A DNA stretch of 64,000 nt, from assembly GCF_023074185.1 (NCBI RefSeq), contig NZ_JADPKY010000173.1, forward strand, positions 36,336-100,335, given 5' to 3'. The stretch comes from Bradyrhizobium sp. 132 (GTDB taxonomy: Bacteria > Pseudomonadota > Alphaproteobacteria > Rhizobiales > Xanthobacteraceae). Positions 18,946 through 27,566 of the stretch are shown in pieces (positions within the stretch are counted from its first letter, which is position 1; every line of letters starts with the position of its first letter). A model generated the notes under the pieces. The model did no database searches. It worked only from the letters and a program-made list of their open reading frames with translations, and was not told the DNA's origin. Made by a program: the position numbers and the translations under genes.

Positions 18946-19023
18946 GGGGGCGTTGTCCTCATTCTAGGGCGCCGGCGAGCCTGGAATCTATAATCACGTG
19001 CGGTGCCGGCGGCTCTACGCTCC

Positions 19024-22011
19024 CTACCTCTTCTTCCACCCACCTCTATGCCCCGGCGCCCCTCCGCTCGATCGCGGCGATGGCCCGAACTCCGGCCCCG
19101 ACTGCTTTGAGTCCGTCGGCTGGATGATGCGGCTCTCGCCGCCGAACGGCTTTGACGGCGGCGCGCGGTCCGCGCGATAGGGCAGGGACTCCGGGCCGTG
19201 CATCTCGTCGAGATGCGGCTTGTGCACTTTCGAGCCGCTGCCGCCGCTTGCCTTCAGCGCGGAGCTCACGGTCTTTTTCTTCATGGCGCTGACCGGCAAA
19301 TTGGCGGCGTCGCCGTATTTCTTCGTGCCCGCATAGGCGCCGGCCTTGCCCTGCACGGTGCGCTGCTTGACGGTGGGGTCGTCGACCACCGCGAGCTCGG
19401 TGGCGCGCAGGCGCTTGACTTCGTCGCGGAGGCGCGCGGCTTCCTCGAAGTTCAGATCGGCGGCGGCCTCGCGCATCCGTGTTTCCAAATCGCCGAGCAC
19501 GGCTTCGAAATTGTGGCCGATCGAGATGATGTCGTCGGTCATGTCGTGACCCCCGACCTCGACCAGCACATGATCGCGCTCGTAGACGCTGTTCATGATG
19601 TCGCCGATCGACTTCTTCACGCTCTCCGGCGTGATGCCGTGGGCGGTGTTGTACTCGACCTGTTTTTCGCGGCGCCGGTTGGTTTCCGCGATCGCGCGTT
19701 CCATCGACCCCGTCATCTGGTCGGCGTAGAGGATCACCTTTCCGTCGACGTTGCGCGCGGCGCGGCCGATGGTTTGAACCAGCGACGTTTCGCTGCGCAA
19801 AAAGCCTTCCTTGTCGGCATCCAAAATCGCGACCAGCGCGCATTCGGGAATGTCGAGGCCTTCGCGGAGCAGGTTGATGCCGACCAGCGCGTCGAACGCG
19901 CCGAGACGGAGATCCCTGATGATCTCGATGCGTTCGATGGTGTCGATGTCCGAGTGCATGTAGCGCACGCGAATGCCCTGCTCGTGCAGATATTCGGTGA
20001 GATCCTCCGCCATGCGTTTTGTGAGAACCGTGACCAGCGAGCGATAGCCGGCCAGCGCGGTGGCGCGGACCTCGCCGACGAGGTCGTCGACCTGGGTGCG
20101 GGCGGGGCGGATGTTGACGGGCGGATCGATCAAGCCGGTCGGGCGGATCACCTGCTCGACGAACACGCCGCCGCTCTCGTTCAACTCCCAGCCGCTCGGC
20201 GTCGCCGACACCGCGACCGTCTGCGGCCGCATCATGTCCCACTCCTCGAAGCGTAGCGGGCGGTTGTCCATGCACGACGGCAGGCGGAAGCCATATTCGG
20301 CGAGCGTTGCCTTGCGGCGGAAGTCGCCGCGGAACATGCCGCCGATCTGCGGCACGGTGACGTGGCTCTCGTCGGCGAACACCAGTGCGTTGTCGGGGAC
20401 GTATTCAAACAGCGTCGGCGGCGGCTCGCCGGGCAGGCGCCCGGTGAGATAGCGCGAATAGTTCTCGATGCCGGCGCAGCTTCCGGTGGCCTCCATCATC
20501 TCGATGTCGAAGGTGGTGCGCTGCTCCAGCCGCTGTGCTTCCAGCAGGCGGCCCTGGTCATGAAGCTGGTCGAGCCGCATCTTCAATTCGGATTTGATCG
20601 ACTTGATCGCCTGCACCAGCGTCGGGCGCGGCGTCACATAATGCGAATTGGCGTAGATTTTGATGAATTCGAGCTCGTCCTGCTTGTGGCCGGTGAGCGG
20701 GTCGAATTCCTCGATGTTCTCGACGGTGTCGCCAAACAGGTTCACGCGCCAGGCACGGTCCTCATAGTGCGCCGGAAAAATGTCGATGACATCGCCGCGC
20801 ACGCGAAAGGTGCCGCGGGTAAAATCGGCCTGGGTGCGCTTGTATTGGAGGGCGACGAGGTCGGCGATGAGCTGGCGCTGGTCGATGCGCTCGCCCTTCT
20901 TCAGCGCAAACGTCATCGCGGTGTAGGTCTCGACCGAGCCGATACCGTAGATGCAGGACACCGATGCAACGATGATGACGTCGTCGCGTTCGAGCAGCGC
21001 GCGTGTCGCGGAGTGGCGCATGCGGTCGATCTGCTCGTTGATCGACGAATCCTTCTCGATATAGGTGTCGGTCCGCGGCACATAGGCCTCGGGCTGGTAG
21101 TAGTCGTAATAGCTGACGAAATACTCGACCGCATTGTCGGGGAAGAAGCTCTTGAACTCGCCATAGAGCTGGGCGGCGAGCGTCTTGTTCGGCGCCAGGA
21201 TGATGGCGGGCCGTTGGGTCTTCTCGATCACCTGCGCCATGGTGTAGGTCTTGCCCGAGCCGGTGACGCCGAGCAGCACCTGGGTGCGGTCGTGGCGCTG
21301 GATGCCTTCGACCAGCTCGGCGATCGCGGTCGGCTGGTCGCCGCGCGGCTCGTAGTGGGACTTGAGCTCGAAGCGCACGCCGCCTTCGGACTTTTCCGGG
21401 CGGGGTGGCCGATGCGGCGTCCACACCTGCGTCGACCCGTCGTCCTTGCGGAACTCCGGCCGGCCATCGCGGATCAGCGCGTCCAGCGCATCCGCCGTTG
21501 CCTTGACGCCAAGCGCCTCCATCTTGCTGCGCGGCGGACGCGCCAGCGCTTCGGCATCGTCCTCTTCAGTCGGAAGACCAAGCTGACGGGCCAGTTCCGG
21601 ATCGAGCGTCGGGATCGTGGCCGCGGTTCCGTAATTGGCTTGCGGTGTCTCGTCGAAGCCCGCGTCGCGCACCCCCGGTGGCTGCGGATTGGGCCGCAGC
21701 GGCATCGGCCTGGAATTGGTCCTGGCCGTATCCTGCGGAAACTCTCTCGGGGTCGACGCCCGTGCCCGATGCGCGGCGGCCTCGCCGCCGGAGCGGCGGT
21801 CGCGCGAATTGTCCGGCGGCGGCTGGAGCCCGGTACCCGACCCAAGCCCGGCATCGCCGCGATTGATCGCGGGATTGAGCAGCTCGGCCAGCGCCGGCCC
21901 GATCGGCTGCACGTCAGGACGTGACGCCTTGGAATTTGGCGCCTTCGAGTTGGGGGCCTTGGCCTTGGGGGATTTGCCGGATTTATCGGAGGATGCAGGT
22001 TTCTTCGCCAT
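19024..22011 (-). CDS. uvrB: Excinuclease ABC subunit UvrB with extended N- and C-termini
   Basis: Damage-recognition helicase of nucleotide-excision repair. At 995 residues it is about 320 longer than most UvrB proteins. The canonical protein begins near residue 214 (FELKSHYEPRGDQPTAI), with Walker A GVTGSGKT at 248-255, the beta-hairpin region SYYDYYQPEAYVP, and the UVR domain DLNFEEAARLRDEVKRLRA near 885. The first 210 residues are polar and disordered-looking, with a duplicated KAPNS repeat; the last 95 are basic and end GWKKR. No GTTC-N7-GTTC LexA box is visible just upstream. Confidence 0.97.
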   Translation of the reverse strand: MAKKPASSDKSGKSPKAKAPNSKAPNSKASRPDVQPIGPALAELLNPAINRGDAGLGSGTGLQPPPDNSRDRRSGGEAAAHRARASTPREFPQDTARTNSRPMPLRPNPQPPGVRDAGFDETPQANYGTAATIPTLDPELARQLGLPTEEDDAEALARPPRSKMEALGVKATADALDALIRDGRPEFRKDDGSTQVWTPHRPPRPEKSEGGVRFELKSHYEPRGDQPTAIAELVEGIQRHDRTQVLLGVTGSGKTYTMAQVIEKTQRPAIILAPNKTLAAQLYGEFKSFFPDNAVEYFVSYYDYYQPEAYVPRTDTYIEKDSSINEQIDRMRHSATRALLERDDVIIVASVSCIYGIGSVETYTAMTFALKKGERIDQRQLIADLVALQYKRTQADFTRGTFRVRGDVIDIFPAHYEDRAWRVNLFGDTVENIEEFDPLTGHKQDELEFIKIYANSHYVTPRPTLVQAIKSIKSELKMRLDQLHDQGRLLEAQRLEQRTTFDIEMMEATGSCAGIENYSRYLTGRLPGEPPPTLFEYVPDNALVFADESHVTVPQIGGMFRGDFRRKATLAEYGFRLPSCMDNRPLRFEEWDMMRPQTVAVSATPSGWELNESGGVFVEQVIRPTGLIDPPVNIRPARTQVDDLVGEVRATALAGYRSLVTVLTKRMAEDLTEYLHEQGIRVRYMHSDIDTIERIEIIRDLRLGAFDALVGINLLREGLDIPECALVAILDADKEGFLRSETSLVQTIGRAARNVDGKVILYADQMTGSMERAIAETNRRREKQVEYNTAHGITPESVKKSIGDIMNSVYERDHVLVEVGGHDMTDDIISIGHNFEAVLGDLETRMREAAADLNFEEAARLRDEVKRLRATELAVVDDPTVKQRTVQGKAGAYAGTKKYGDAANLPVSAMKKKTVSSALKASGGSGSKVHKPHLDEMHGPESLPYRADRAPPSKPFGGESRIIQPTDSKQSGPEFGPSPRSSGGAPGHRGGWKKR

Positions 22012-22105
22012 GCACCGAATATGGGACGAGTCCGCCTCGCAATAAAGAGCGAATGCCCGTCCTGGGTCAGCATGCTGACAGCAGGTTGGCAGCAGGCCGG
22101 AAAGA

Positions 22106-22333
22106 TTACGCCGCCGGCACCGGCCCCTCGTCCCCGGCTGCCCGGCGCGGTTCGAGGATGTCGAGATGGATGCCGCCGCAATCGGTGCAGCGCATGGTCC
22201 AATACTCGCATCCGGCGCGGCCGCTGATCACGCGGAGCACCGTGAGATCGCCGTCGCATTCCGGGCAGCTGGACAACACATTGCGGGCGTAAATCCTCGG
22301 CCGCGGCGTGTCTTCGAATTCGATGACTGACAT
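22106..22333 (-). CDS. Small zinc-ribbon protein
   Basis: A 75-residue protein with two CxxC knuckles: SSCPECDGDL and MRCTDCGGIH, 26 residues apart. This is a zinc-ribbon arrangement. The rest is short and acidic or proline-rich. GGGGGA lies eight bases before the ATG. It may bind nucleic acid or protein, but no partner is evident. It is 94 bases upstream of uvrB on the same strand. Confidence 0.7.
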   Translation of the reverse strand: MSVIEFEDTPRPRIYARNVLSSCPECDGDLTVLRVISGRAGCEYWTMRCTDCGGIHLDILEPRRAAGDEGPVPAA

Positions 22334-22390
22334 GAACCGGTCCCCCTTTTACCCTGCGCCGTTCCTGGGTTCGCTTGCAGTCCCGCTCGC

Positions 22391-22618
22391 TTATTCGTCG
22401 TCGCTGTCGTCGGCCCGTCGGCGGAAGCGATCGATGTGATGCTTGGCATCGGCAATCGCGGCGTCGGGATCGGGCCAGGCGAAGCCGACCTCCATGGCCG
22501 GAAACAGCACCCCGTCGATGGCAACCGGGCTGAAATCGGCGCGCCTGATCCGGGCGTGCCACAGCCCCTTGCCAGCTTCGAAGGATTCGATGTCAAAGCC
22601 GTCGTAGATGGTCGTCAT
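22391..22618 (-). CDS. Small hypothetical protein
   Basis: A 75-residue soluble protein: MTTIYDGFDIESFEAGKGLW then HARIRRADFSPVAIDGV and an acidic end RADDSDDE. The pattern of a two-stranded domain followed by a helix (PDAAIADAKHHIDRFRRR) suggests a compact fold. The ATG at 22618 is preferred over an upstream TTG because GGGGACT is well spaced for it. I recognise no family. Confidence 0.65.
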   Translation of the reverse strand: MTTIYDGFDIESFEAGKGLWHARIRRADFSPVAIDGVLFPAMEVGFAWPDPDAAIADAKHHIDRFRRRADDSDDE

Positions 22619-22731
22619 TGTAGTCCCCAAAATGTCCCGCTTGAGCGTCTTGTTGAAGGGTCAGGGGACCACGTTTGCGGATTCCGGGATGTGAAGCCGT
22701 TCACAAGCGGCGGGCTTTTTTGGCCGCCAGC

Positions 22732-23649
22732 CTAGTTCCGCGCCGAGCTGCGGCCGGTCCGCCGGACGGGACGCGCGGCAGGTTCCGACGCCGCGCGCAT
22801 GATCCAGCGGCGGAAGGCGGCAAAGTCGCGCTGCTCGGTCTGGAAGCTGCGGTAGAGCAAGTACCAGCGCATGCCCTTGGGCACCGAGAGGTCGAATGGT
22901 GCGACCAGCCGGCCGGCGGCGAGATCGTCGTCGATATAGGGCCGGATGCCCATGGCGATGCCGAGCCCGTCGGCAGCGGCCTGGAGTGCCTGGCCGTAGA
23001 ACTGGAACTCCGGACCGCGCGCGTTGATCCTTGTAAGGCCTGAGGCCTTCAGCCAGATCGGCCAATCCTCGGGCGAATGCTCGACGCGGATCAGGCTGGG
23101 GCCTTTGAGGTCCGCCGGCCGCTTCAGGCTGGAAGCGAGCCGGGGCACGCAGACCGGCGTGAGGTCGCCGGCAAACAGCGGCTCGGCCACCAGCCCCGGC
23201 CAGTCGCCGGTGCCGAGCTTGATGCCGCAGCTCCAGTCCTCGCCGAACGGCACCGACGCGCCGCCGGTGGTGAAGCGCACCTCGATGTCGGGCTCTTCGT
23301 TGCGAAACTCCGACAGGCGCGGGATCAGCCAGCGCATCGCAAAGGTATGGCCGACGCCGATGGTGAGCACGCGGACGCTCGAGGGTGCCGTCACCTGGGC
23401 GGTGAGGCTTGCGAGCGCATCGAAGATCGGCGTCAGCCCGCTCTGATAGGCGCGGCCTGCCTGCGTGAGGAGCAGCTTGTTGGCCTTGCGCTCGAACAGC
23501 GCGACGCCGAGCCGTTCTTCCAGGATGTGCACCATGCGGCTGACCGCGGCGGCCGATACGCTCAGCTCGAGGCCGGCCGCGGCAAAGCTGCCGGCCCGCG
23601 CCGCGGCTTCGAATGCCTTGATGCCGTTGAGAAACAGCAAGCGCCGCAA
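22732..23649 (-). CDS. LysR-type transcriptional regulator (GcvA-like)
   Basis: About 305 residues. The winged helix-turn-helix covers the first 60 (NGIKAFEAAARAGSFAAAG; LSVSAAAVSRMVHILEERLG), followed by a LysR substrate-binding domain. No ATG precedes the HTH within the plausible range; a TTG at 23649 with GAGG upstream is the best start, so the N-terminus is uncertain by a few residues. It is divergent from the TSUP permease with 126 bases between, the usual arrangement for a regulator and its target. Confidence 0.88.
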   Translation of the reverse strand: MRRLLFLNGIKAFEAAARAGSFAAAGLELSVSAAAVSRMVHILEERLGVALFERKANKLLLTQAGRAYQSGLTPIFDALASLTAQVTAPSSVRVLTIGVGHTFAMRWLIPRLSEFRNEEPDIEVRFTTGGASVPFGEDWSCGIKLGTGDWPGLVAEPLFAGDLTPVCVPRLASSLKRPADLKGPSLIRVEHSPEDWPIWLKASGLTRINARGPEFQFYGQALQAAADGLGIAMGIRPYIDDDLAAGRLVAPFDLSVPKGMRWYLLYRSFQTEQRDFAAFRRWIMRAASEPAARPVRRTGRSSARN

Positions 23650-23775
23650 ATGACCGACCCTCAGGAAAGCTGATGCCAGGCCAAGATAACTCAGTTTGCG
23701 CGCCGGAGGCAAGCGGGGCACGTTCTCCTTCGCTTCTCCTCGCGTGCGGGGAGATGGCCAACAGGAGATTCTCTC

Positions 23776-24555
23776 GTGACGCTCATCATGATCGCTGCCC
23801 TTGGATTGCTGATGGTCGGCACCGCGTTCCTGTCGGGCCTGTTCGGCATGGCGGGCGGGTTGATCTTGATCGGTGTGCTGCTGGCCTTGATGCCGCTGCC
23901 CACCGCGATGGTGCTGCATGCGATCACGCAGATGGCGTCCAATGGCTGGCGCGCGTTTCTCTGGCGCGCGCATATCCGCTGGCGGCCGGTCGCGAACTAT
24001 ATGGTCGGCGCGGCTGTCGCGCTCGCGGCGTGGTCGATCGCCCGCTATGTGCCGGACAAGCCGGTCGCGCTGCTGCTGCTCGGCACCACCCCGTTCATGG
24101 CGCGGCTGCTGCCCGCAAACGTCAAGCCGGATCCCGACCGTCTCTGGCAAGGCACCGCCTACGGCACGATCTGCATGGGCTTGATGCTGATGACCGGCGT
24201 ATCGGGGCCGCTGCTCGACACCTTCTTCCTCGGCGGCGATTTCGGCCGGCGCGAGAAAGTGGCGACCAAAGCGATGTGCCAGCTCGTCAGCCATTTCACC
24301 AAGCTGATTTATTTCGGTGGCGTCATCGACCAGGCCGCGACGCTCGATCCGGTGCTCGCCGGGGTCGCGATCTTGGCATCGATGCTCGGCACCACGCTGG
24401 CACGCCGCCTCCTCGAAGCCATGACCGACCAGCAATTCGTGGCCTGGTCGTACAAGCTGATCACCACCATCGCCTGCTACTACATCGCCTATGGCGGCTG
24501 GCTCCTGCTTCGTACGCCGGTGCTGGCGGCCTTCGACAAGGGAGGTTTGCAATGA
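23776..24555 (+). CDS. TSUP-family (TauE/SafE-like) membrane permease
   Basis: A 259-residue protein with about seven to eight hydrophobic segments and the family start GTAFLSGLFGMAGGLILIGV. TSUP proteins move sulfite, sulfonates or other organic anions; the substrate cannot be assigned. It is divergent from the LysR gene, which probably controls it, and its stop overlaps the next small gene as ATGA. Confidence 0.88.
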   Translation: MTLIMIAALGLLMVGTAFLSGLFGMAGGLILIGVLLALMPLPTAMVLHAITQMASNGWRAFLWRAHIRWRPVANYMVGAAVALAAWSIARYVPDKPVALLLLGTTPFMARLLPANVKPDPDRLWQGTAYGTICMGLMLMTGVSGPLLDTFFLGGDFGRREKVATKAMCQLVSHFTKLIYFGGVIDQAATLDPVLAGVAILASMLGTTLARRLLEAMTDQQFVAWSYKLITTIACYYIAYGGWLLLRTPVLAAFDKGGLQ

Positions 24556-24782
24556 GCGAGACCGCCGATCCGCTGGTGCTGGACTTCGTCGAATGGGTCG
24601 CGCGCGAGCCGCGCGCCTATGCCGAGGTCATTGCGACCTGGAAGACCTCGTGCCCGCGCCTCACAATATGGGAAGACGCCGCCGACCGCGGCTACGTCGC
24701 GCGCGAAACGCGACCAGGAATAGGACTGATCATCGCGGTGACGGAAGGTGGCGAGAGGTTGCTGCGCACGAACGGGCGTTAG
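24552..24782 (+). CDS. Small hypothetical protein coupled to the permease
   Basis: A 76-residue soluble protein (LVLDFVEWVAREPRAYAEVI; TWKTSCPRLTIWEDAADRGY) of a helix-strand type, possibly winged-helix-like. Its ATG overlaps the permease stop as ATGA, and GGAGG lies just upstream, so it is translated with the permease. The function is unknown. Confidence 0.7.
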   Translation: MSETADPLVLDFVEWVAREPRAYAEVIATWKTSCPRLTIWEDAADRGYVARETRPGIGLIIAVTEGGERLLRTNGR

Positions 24783-24797
24783 CTCTCGCCACATCCG

Positions 24798-24944
24798 TCA
24801 TTGCGAGCGCAAGCGAAGCAATCCAGAATAGGAGACCCTCACCCTGAGGAGCGCGCACCTTGCGCGCGTCTCGAAGGGCGAGGCCGAGATCGGCCTTCAT
24901 CCTTCGAGACGCGCGTTCGCGCTCCTCAGGATGAGGGGCTGGCA
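24798..24944. repeat. Composite intergenic repeat (CATCCTGAGGAGC family)
   Basis: Begins CATTGCGAGCGCAAGCGAAG, a known-looking short palindromic unit, then CCCTCACCCTGAGGAGCGCG. It closes with CGCTCCTCAGGATGAGGGGC as the inverted arm, with TCTCGAAGG / CCTTCGAGA inside. It shares the CTGAGGAGC/CATCC core with 856-900 and 60263-60364. Confidence 0.75.
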
Positions 24945-24960
24945 GCTAAGGGCCCTTTCC

Positions 24961-25659
24961 ATGTCACTCAAACTCTACGAACTCGTCGGCGCGGACGCCT
25001 CGCGACCGTTCAGCCCTTTCTGCTGGCGCACGCGGATGGCGCTGGCACACAAGGGGTTGGCGGCGGAATCGCTGCCCTGGCGCTTCACGGAGAAGAGCGC
25101 GATTGCGCCGCACGGCTCGGAGAAGGTTCCGGTGCTGCTGCATCATGACGAGCCGGTGGTCGATTCCTGGGCGATCGCGAACTACCTCGAAGACCAGTTT
25201 CCGGATAGCCCGTCGCTGTTCGGTGGCGAGGGCGGCCGTGCCATGGCGCGCATGCTCAATGCCTGGGGCGACATCGCCATCGTCGGCGGCATCTTTCCGC
25301 TGATCGTCGCCGACATCCCGAAGAATCTGGCCGAGGTCGACGCTGCCTATTTCCGCCAGTCGCGCGAGGCGCGTTTCGGCGGCAAGAGTCTGGAAGAGGT
25401 GATGTCGGGCCGCGATGCCGGCGTGGTCGCGTTCCGCAGATCGCTCGAGGTGATGCGTCAGACCCTGAAGAAGCAGCCCTTCATCGCCGGCGCCGCGCCG
25501 AACTATGCCGACTACATCGTGTTCGGCGGTTTTCAGTGGGCGCGCGTGACGAGCCTGTTCAAGCTGATCGAGGCGGATGACCCGGTTTACGCCTGGCGCG
25601 AAAAGCTGCTCGACGCATTCGACGGCATGGCGCGGAAATCGCCGGGGCATCCAGTCTAA
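24961..25659 (+). CDS. Glutathione S-transferase family protein
   Basis: A 232-residue GST: an N-terminal thioredoxin-like domain (LYELVGADASRPFSPFCWRT, cis-Pro in SEKVPVLLHHD, ES-like site VVDSWAIANYLED) and an all-helical C-terminal domain. SPFCWRT resembles the beta-etherase or fungal ure2-like branch, where Ser or Cys contacts glutathione. The physiological substrate is unknown. The ATG lies immediately after the repeat at 24798-24944. Confidence 0.88.
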   Translation: MSLKLYELVGADASRPFSPFCWRTRMALAHKGLAAESLPWRFTEKSAIAPHGSEKVPVLLHHDEPVVDSWAIANYLEDQFPDSPSLFGGEGGRAMARMLNAWGDIAIVGGIFPLIVADIPKNLAEVDAAYFRQSREARFGGKSLEEVMSGRDAGVVAFRRSLEVMRQTLKKQPFIAGAAPNYADYIVFGGFQWARVTSLFKLIEADDPVYAWREKLLDAFDGMARKSPGHPV

Positions 25660-25674
25660 GCTTCGTAGGCCGGA

Positions 25675-25887
25675 TTACGCTTGCGCACCATCCGGGCTTC
25701 GCGCCGCCGCAGCCTTGCGCAGGCACGCCCGGCACAGACAATCCTCGCTCTTGACCGGCATCGGCAACCGCGCCGTTTCCTCCGCGCACCAGCAGGTGCC
25801 GGAGAGGTCGCAACCGAACTCGGTGCCGCAGCGGGAGCAGGCGAGGCGACGCGGTTCCTGCACTGGAATTTCTTGCGGATTTGTCAT
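25675..25887 (-). CDS. Cysteine-rich CWC family protein
   Basis: A 70-residue protein with seven cysteines arranged as CSRCGTEFGC, GTCWCAEE and DCLCRACL. The CWC core gives the family its name, and the pattern suggests one or two bound zinc ions. Its function is not known. It converges on the GST gene, with 15 bases between stop codons. Confidence 0.85.
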   Translation of the reverse strand: MTNPQEIPVQEPRRLACSRCGTEFGCDLSGTCWCAEETARLPMPVKSEDCLCRACLRKAAAARSPDGAQA

Positions 25888-26001
25888 GATTTGCGCAAAA
25901 GCTGGGCCGTCATTTTCATGCCGGGTTCATCTCCGGCTCCGGTATATTAGGCCTCGCGCCCGGACTCGGAAAGCGGTTAGCAACGCGCGAAGGACACATC
26001 G

Positions 26002-27564
26002 ATGGCCCGCGATTCGCAAGCCGCCCTGGTTGCGCTCAACCGTTTCGGCTTCGGCGCCCGCGGCGGCGCGTCCGGCGATCTCATCAACGCGGCCTCGGAT
26101 CCGCGCGGGTTCGTCAAGGCGGAACTGAGCCGCCCCAATGGCGTACTGCTGGAGGCGCCAGGGCTGCAATCCACGCCGCAGCTCGGACAGGCCGTGTTCG
26201 CCTATCAGGACCAGGTCAAGCAGGCGCGCGAGGCCGCCGCCAAAGCCGGCGCGCCGACTGAGGCGCCGGCCGATCAGAAGCCTGGATTGCGTCGCAATCT
26301 CTCGCTGAATGCAGTCGCGACCGAGATTGCCGGCCAGATGGCCAAGGCCAAGCCGACCGACAACAAGCCGGCCGACAATATGGCGAAGCCAGACGCCATG
26401 CAGCCTAACGCGGCGACACCGCCTGTCGCAAAGCCCGCTCCGCAGCCGCTCAACGTCATCCAAAAGACCTTTCGCGCCGAGGCGCTGGCGCGGTTGCAGC
26501 GCGCGACGCTGGTCGAGTGCGGCTTCACCGAGCGGCTGGTGGTGTTCTGGTCCAACCATTTCTGCATCTCCGCGAGCAAGGGTGAGCTGGCGCGGATTTG
26601 GGCCGGCGCGTTCGAGCGCGAGGCGATCAGGCCGAACGTGCTCGGGCGCTTCGCCGACATGCTCAAGTCCGTCGAGCAGCATCCGGCGATGCTGTTCTTC
26701 CTCGACAACCAGCAATCGCTCGGGCCGGACTCGCGCGCGGGCCAGAACCGCAAGCGTGGGCTGAACGAGAATCTCGCGCGCGAGATCATGGAGCTGCATA
26801 CGCTCGGCGTCGGCGGCGGCTACACCCAGCAAGACGTCACCTCGCTCGCGCGCATCATCACCGGCTGGACCTTTGCCGGCCGGCAGGGGCAGTTAGGAGT
26901 GCCCGGCTCGTTCGTGTTCAACACCAATGCGCACCAGCCCGGGCCGCAAATGTTGCTCGGCAAGAGCTATGAGCCGACGGGCCTTGCGCAAGGCGAGGCC
27001 GCGCTTGCCGACATTGCGCGCCATCCCTCGACAGCGAATTTCATCGCCAGCAAATTCGTGCGCCATTTCGTCGCCGACGATCCGCCGCCTGCGTTGGTGG
27101 CGCGATTGCGCGATGTTTTCATCAAGACTGACGGCGATCTCAAGGCGATGTCGACGGCGTTGGTCGATTCCGACGACGCGTGGAAGGCGCCGCTGACCAA
27201 GATGCGCAGCCCATACGATTTCGTGATCGCCAGCGGCCGGTTGCTCGCGCGCGTGCCGGAGGATCCCGGTAGCTATCTCAACAATCTCAATCTGCTGGGA
27301 CAGCCGCTGTGGTCGCCGGCTGGGCCGAATGGTTTTGCCGATACCAGCGCCACCTGGGCTGCGCCCGAAGGCATCAAGCTTCGGCTCGACATCGCCGCGC
27401 AAATGGGTGCGCGGCTCGGCAACAATATCGACCCGATCGACCTGCTGGAATTCGCGGCGGCAGATGCTGCTTCCATCGAAACGCGGCGCACCATCGAGCG
27501 CGCGGAGTCGCGGCAGCAAGCATTGGCGCTGCTGTTGATGTCGCCGGAGATGCAGAGGAGATGA
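26002..27564 (+). CDS. DUF1800 domain protein
   Basis: A 520-residue protein with typical DUF1800 blocks: ALNRFGFGARGG, LVVFWSNHFCIS, RKRGLNENLAREIMELHTLG, YTQQDVTSLARIITGWTFAG and FIASKFVRHFVAD. An Ala/Pro/Lys-rich linker lies around residues 75-145. DUF1800 genes almost always precede a DUF1501 gene, as here, with an ATGA overlap. Their role is unresolved; secretion-linked or envelope functions have been suggested. No classical signal peptide is visible. Confidence 0.9.
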   Translation: MARDSQAALVALNRFGFGARGGASGDLINAASDPRGFVKAELSRPNGVLLEAPGLQSTPQLGQAVFAYQDQVKQAREAAAKAGAPTEAPADQKPGLRRNLSLNAVATEIAGQMAKAKPTDNKPADNMAKPDAMQPNAATPPVAKPAPQPLNVIQKTFRAEALARLQRATLVECGFTERLVVFWSNHFCISASKGELARIWAGAFEREAIRPNVLGRFADMLKSVEQHPAMLFFLDNQQSLGPDSRAGQNRKRGLNENLAREIMELHTLGVGGGYTQQDVTSLARIITGWTFAGRQGQLGVPGSFVFNTNAHQPGPQMLLGKSYEPTGLAQGEAALADIARHPSTANFIASKFVRHFVADDPPPALVARLRDVFIKTDGDLKAMSTALVDSDDAWKAPLTKMRSPYDFVIASGRLLARVPEDPGSYLNNLNLLGQPLWSPAGPNGFADTSATWAAPEGIKLRLDIAAQMGARLGNNIDPIDLLEFAAADAASIETRRTIERAESRQQALALLLMSPEMQRR

Positions 27565-27566
27565 CG

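Noticed and set aside
20362..21924. A 520-codon plus-strand frame inside uvrB
   Set aside because: It is antisense to conserved UvrB helicase motifs and has the same shadow composition.
22012..22105. A LexA (SOS) box upstream of uvrB
   Set aside because: No GTTC-N7-GTTC or GAAC-N7-GAAC sequence was found near the start.
23650..24552. An in-frame N-terminal extension of the LysR regulator by about 300 codons
   Set aside because: It would run antisense through the TSUP permease and precede a complete winged-helix domain, so it is not part of the protein.
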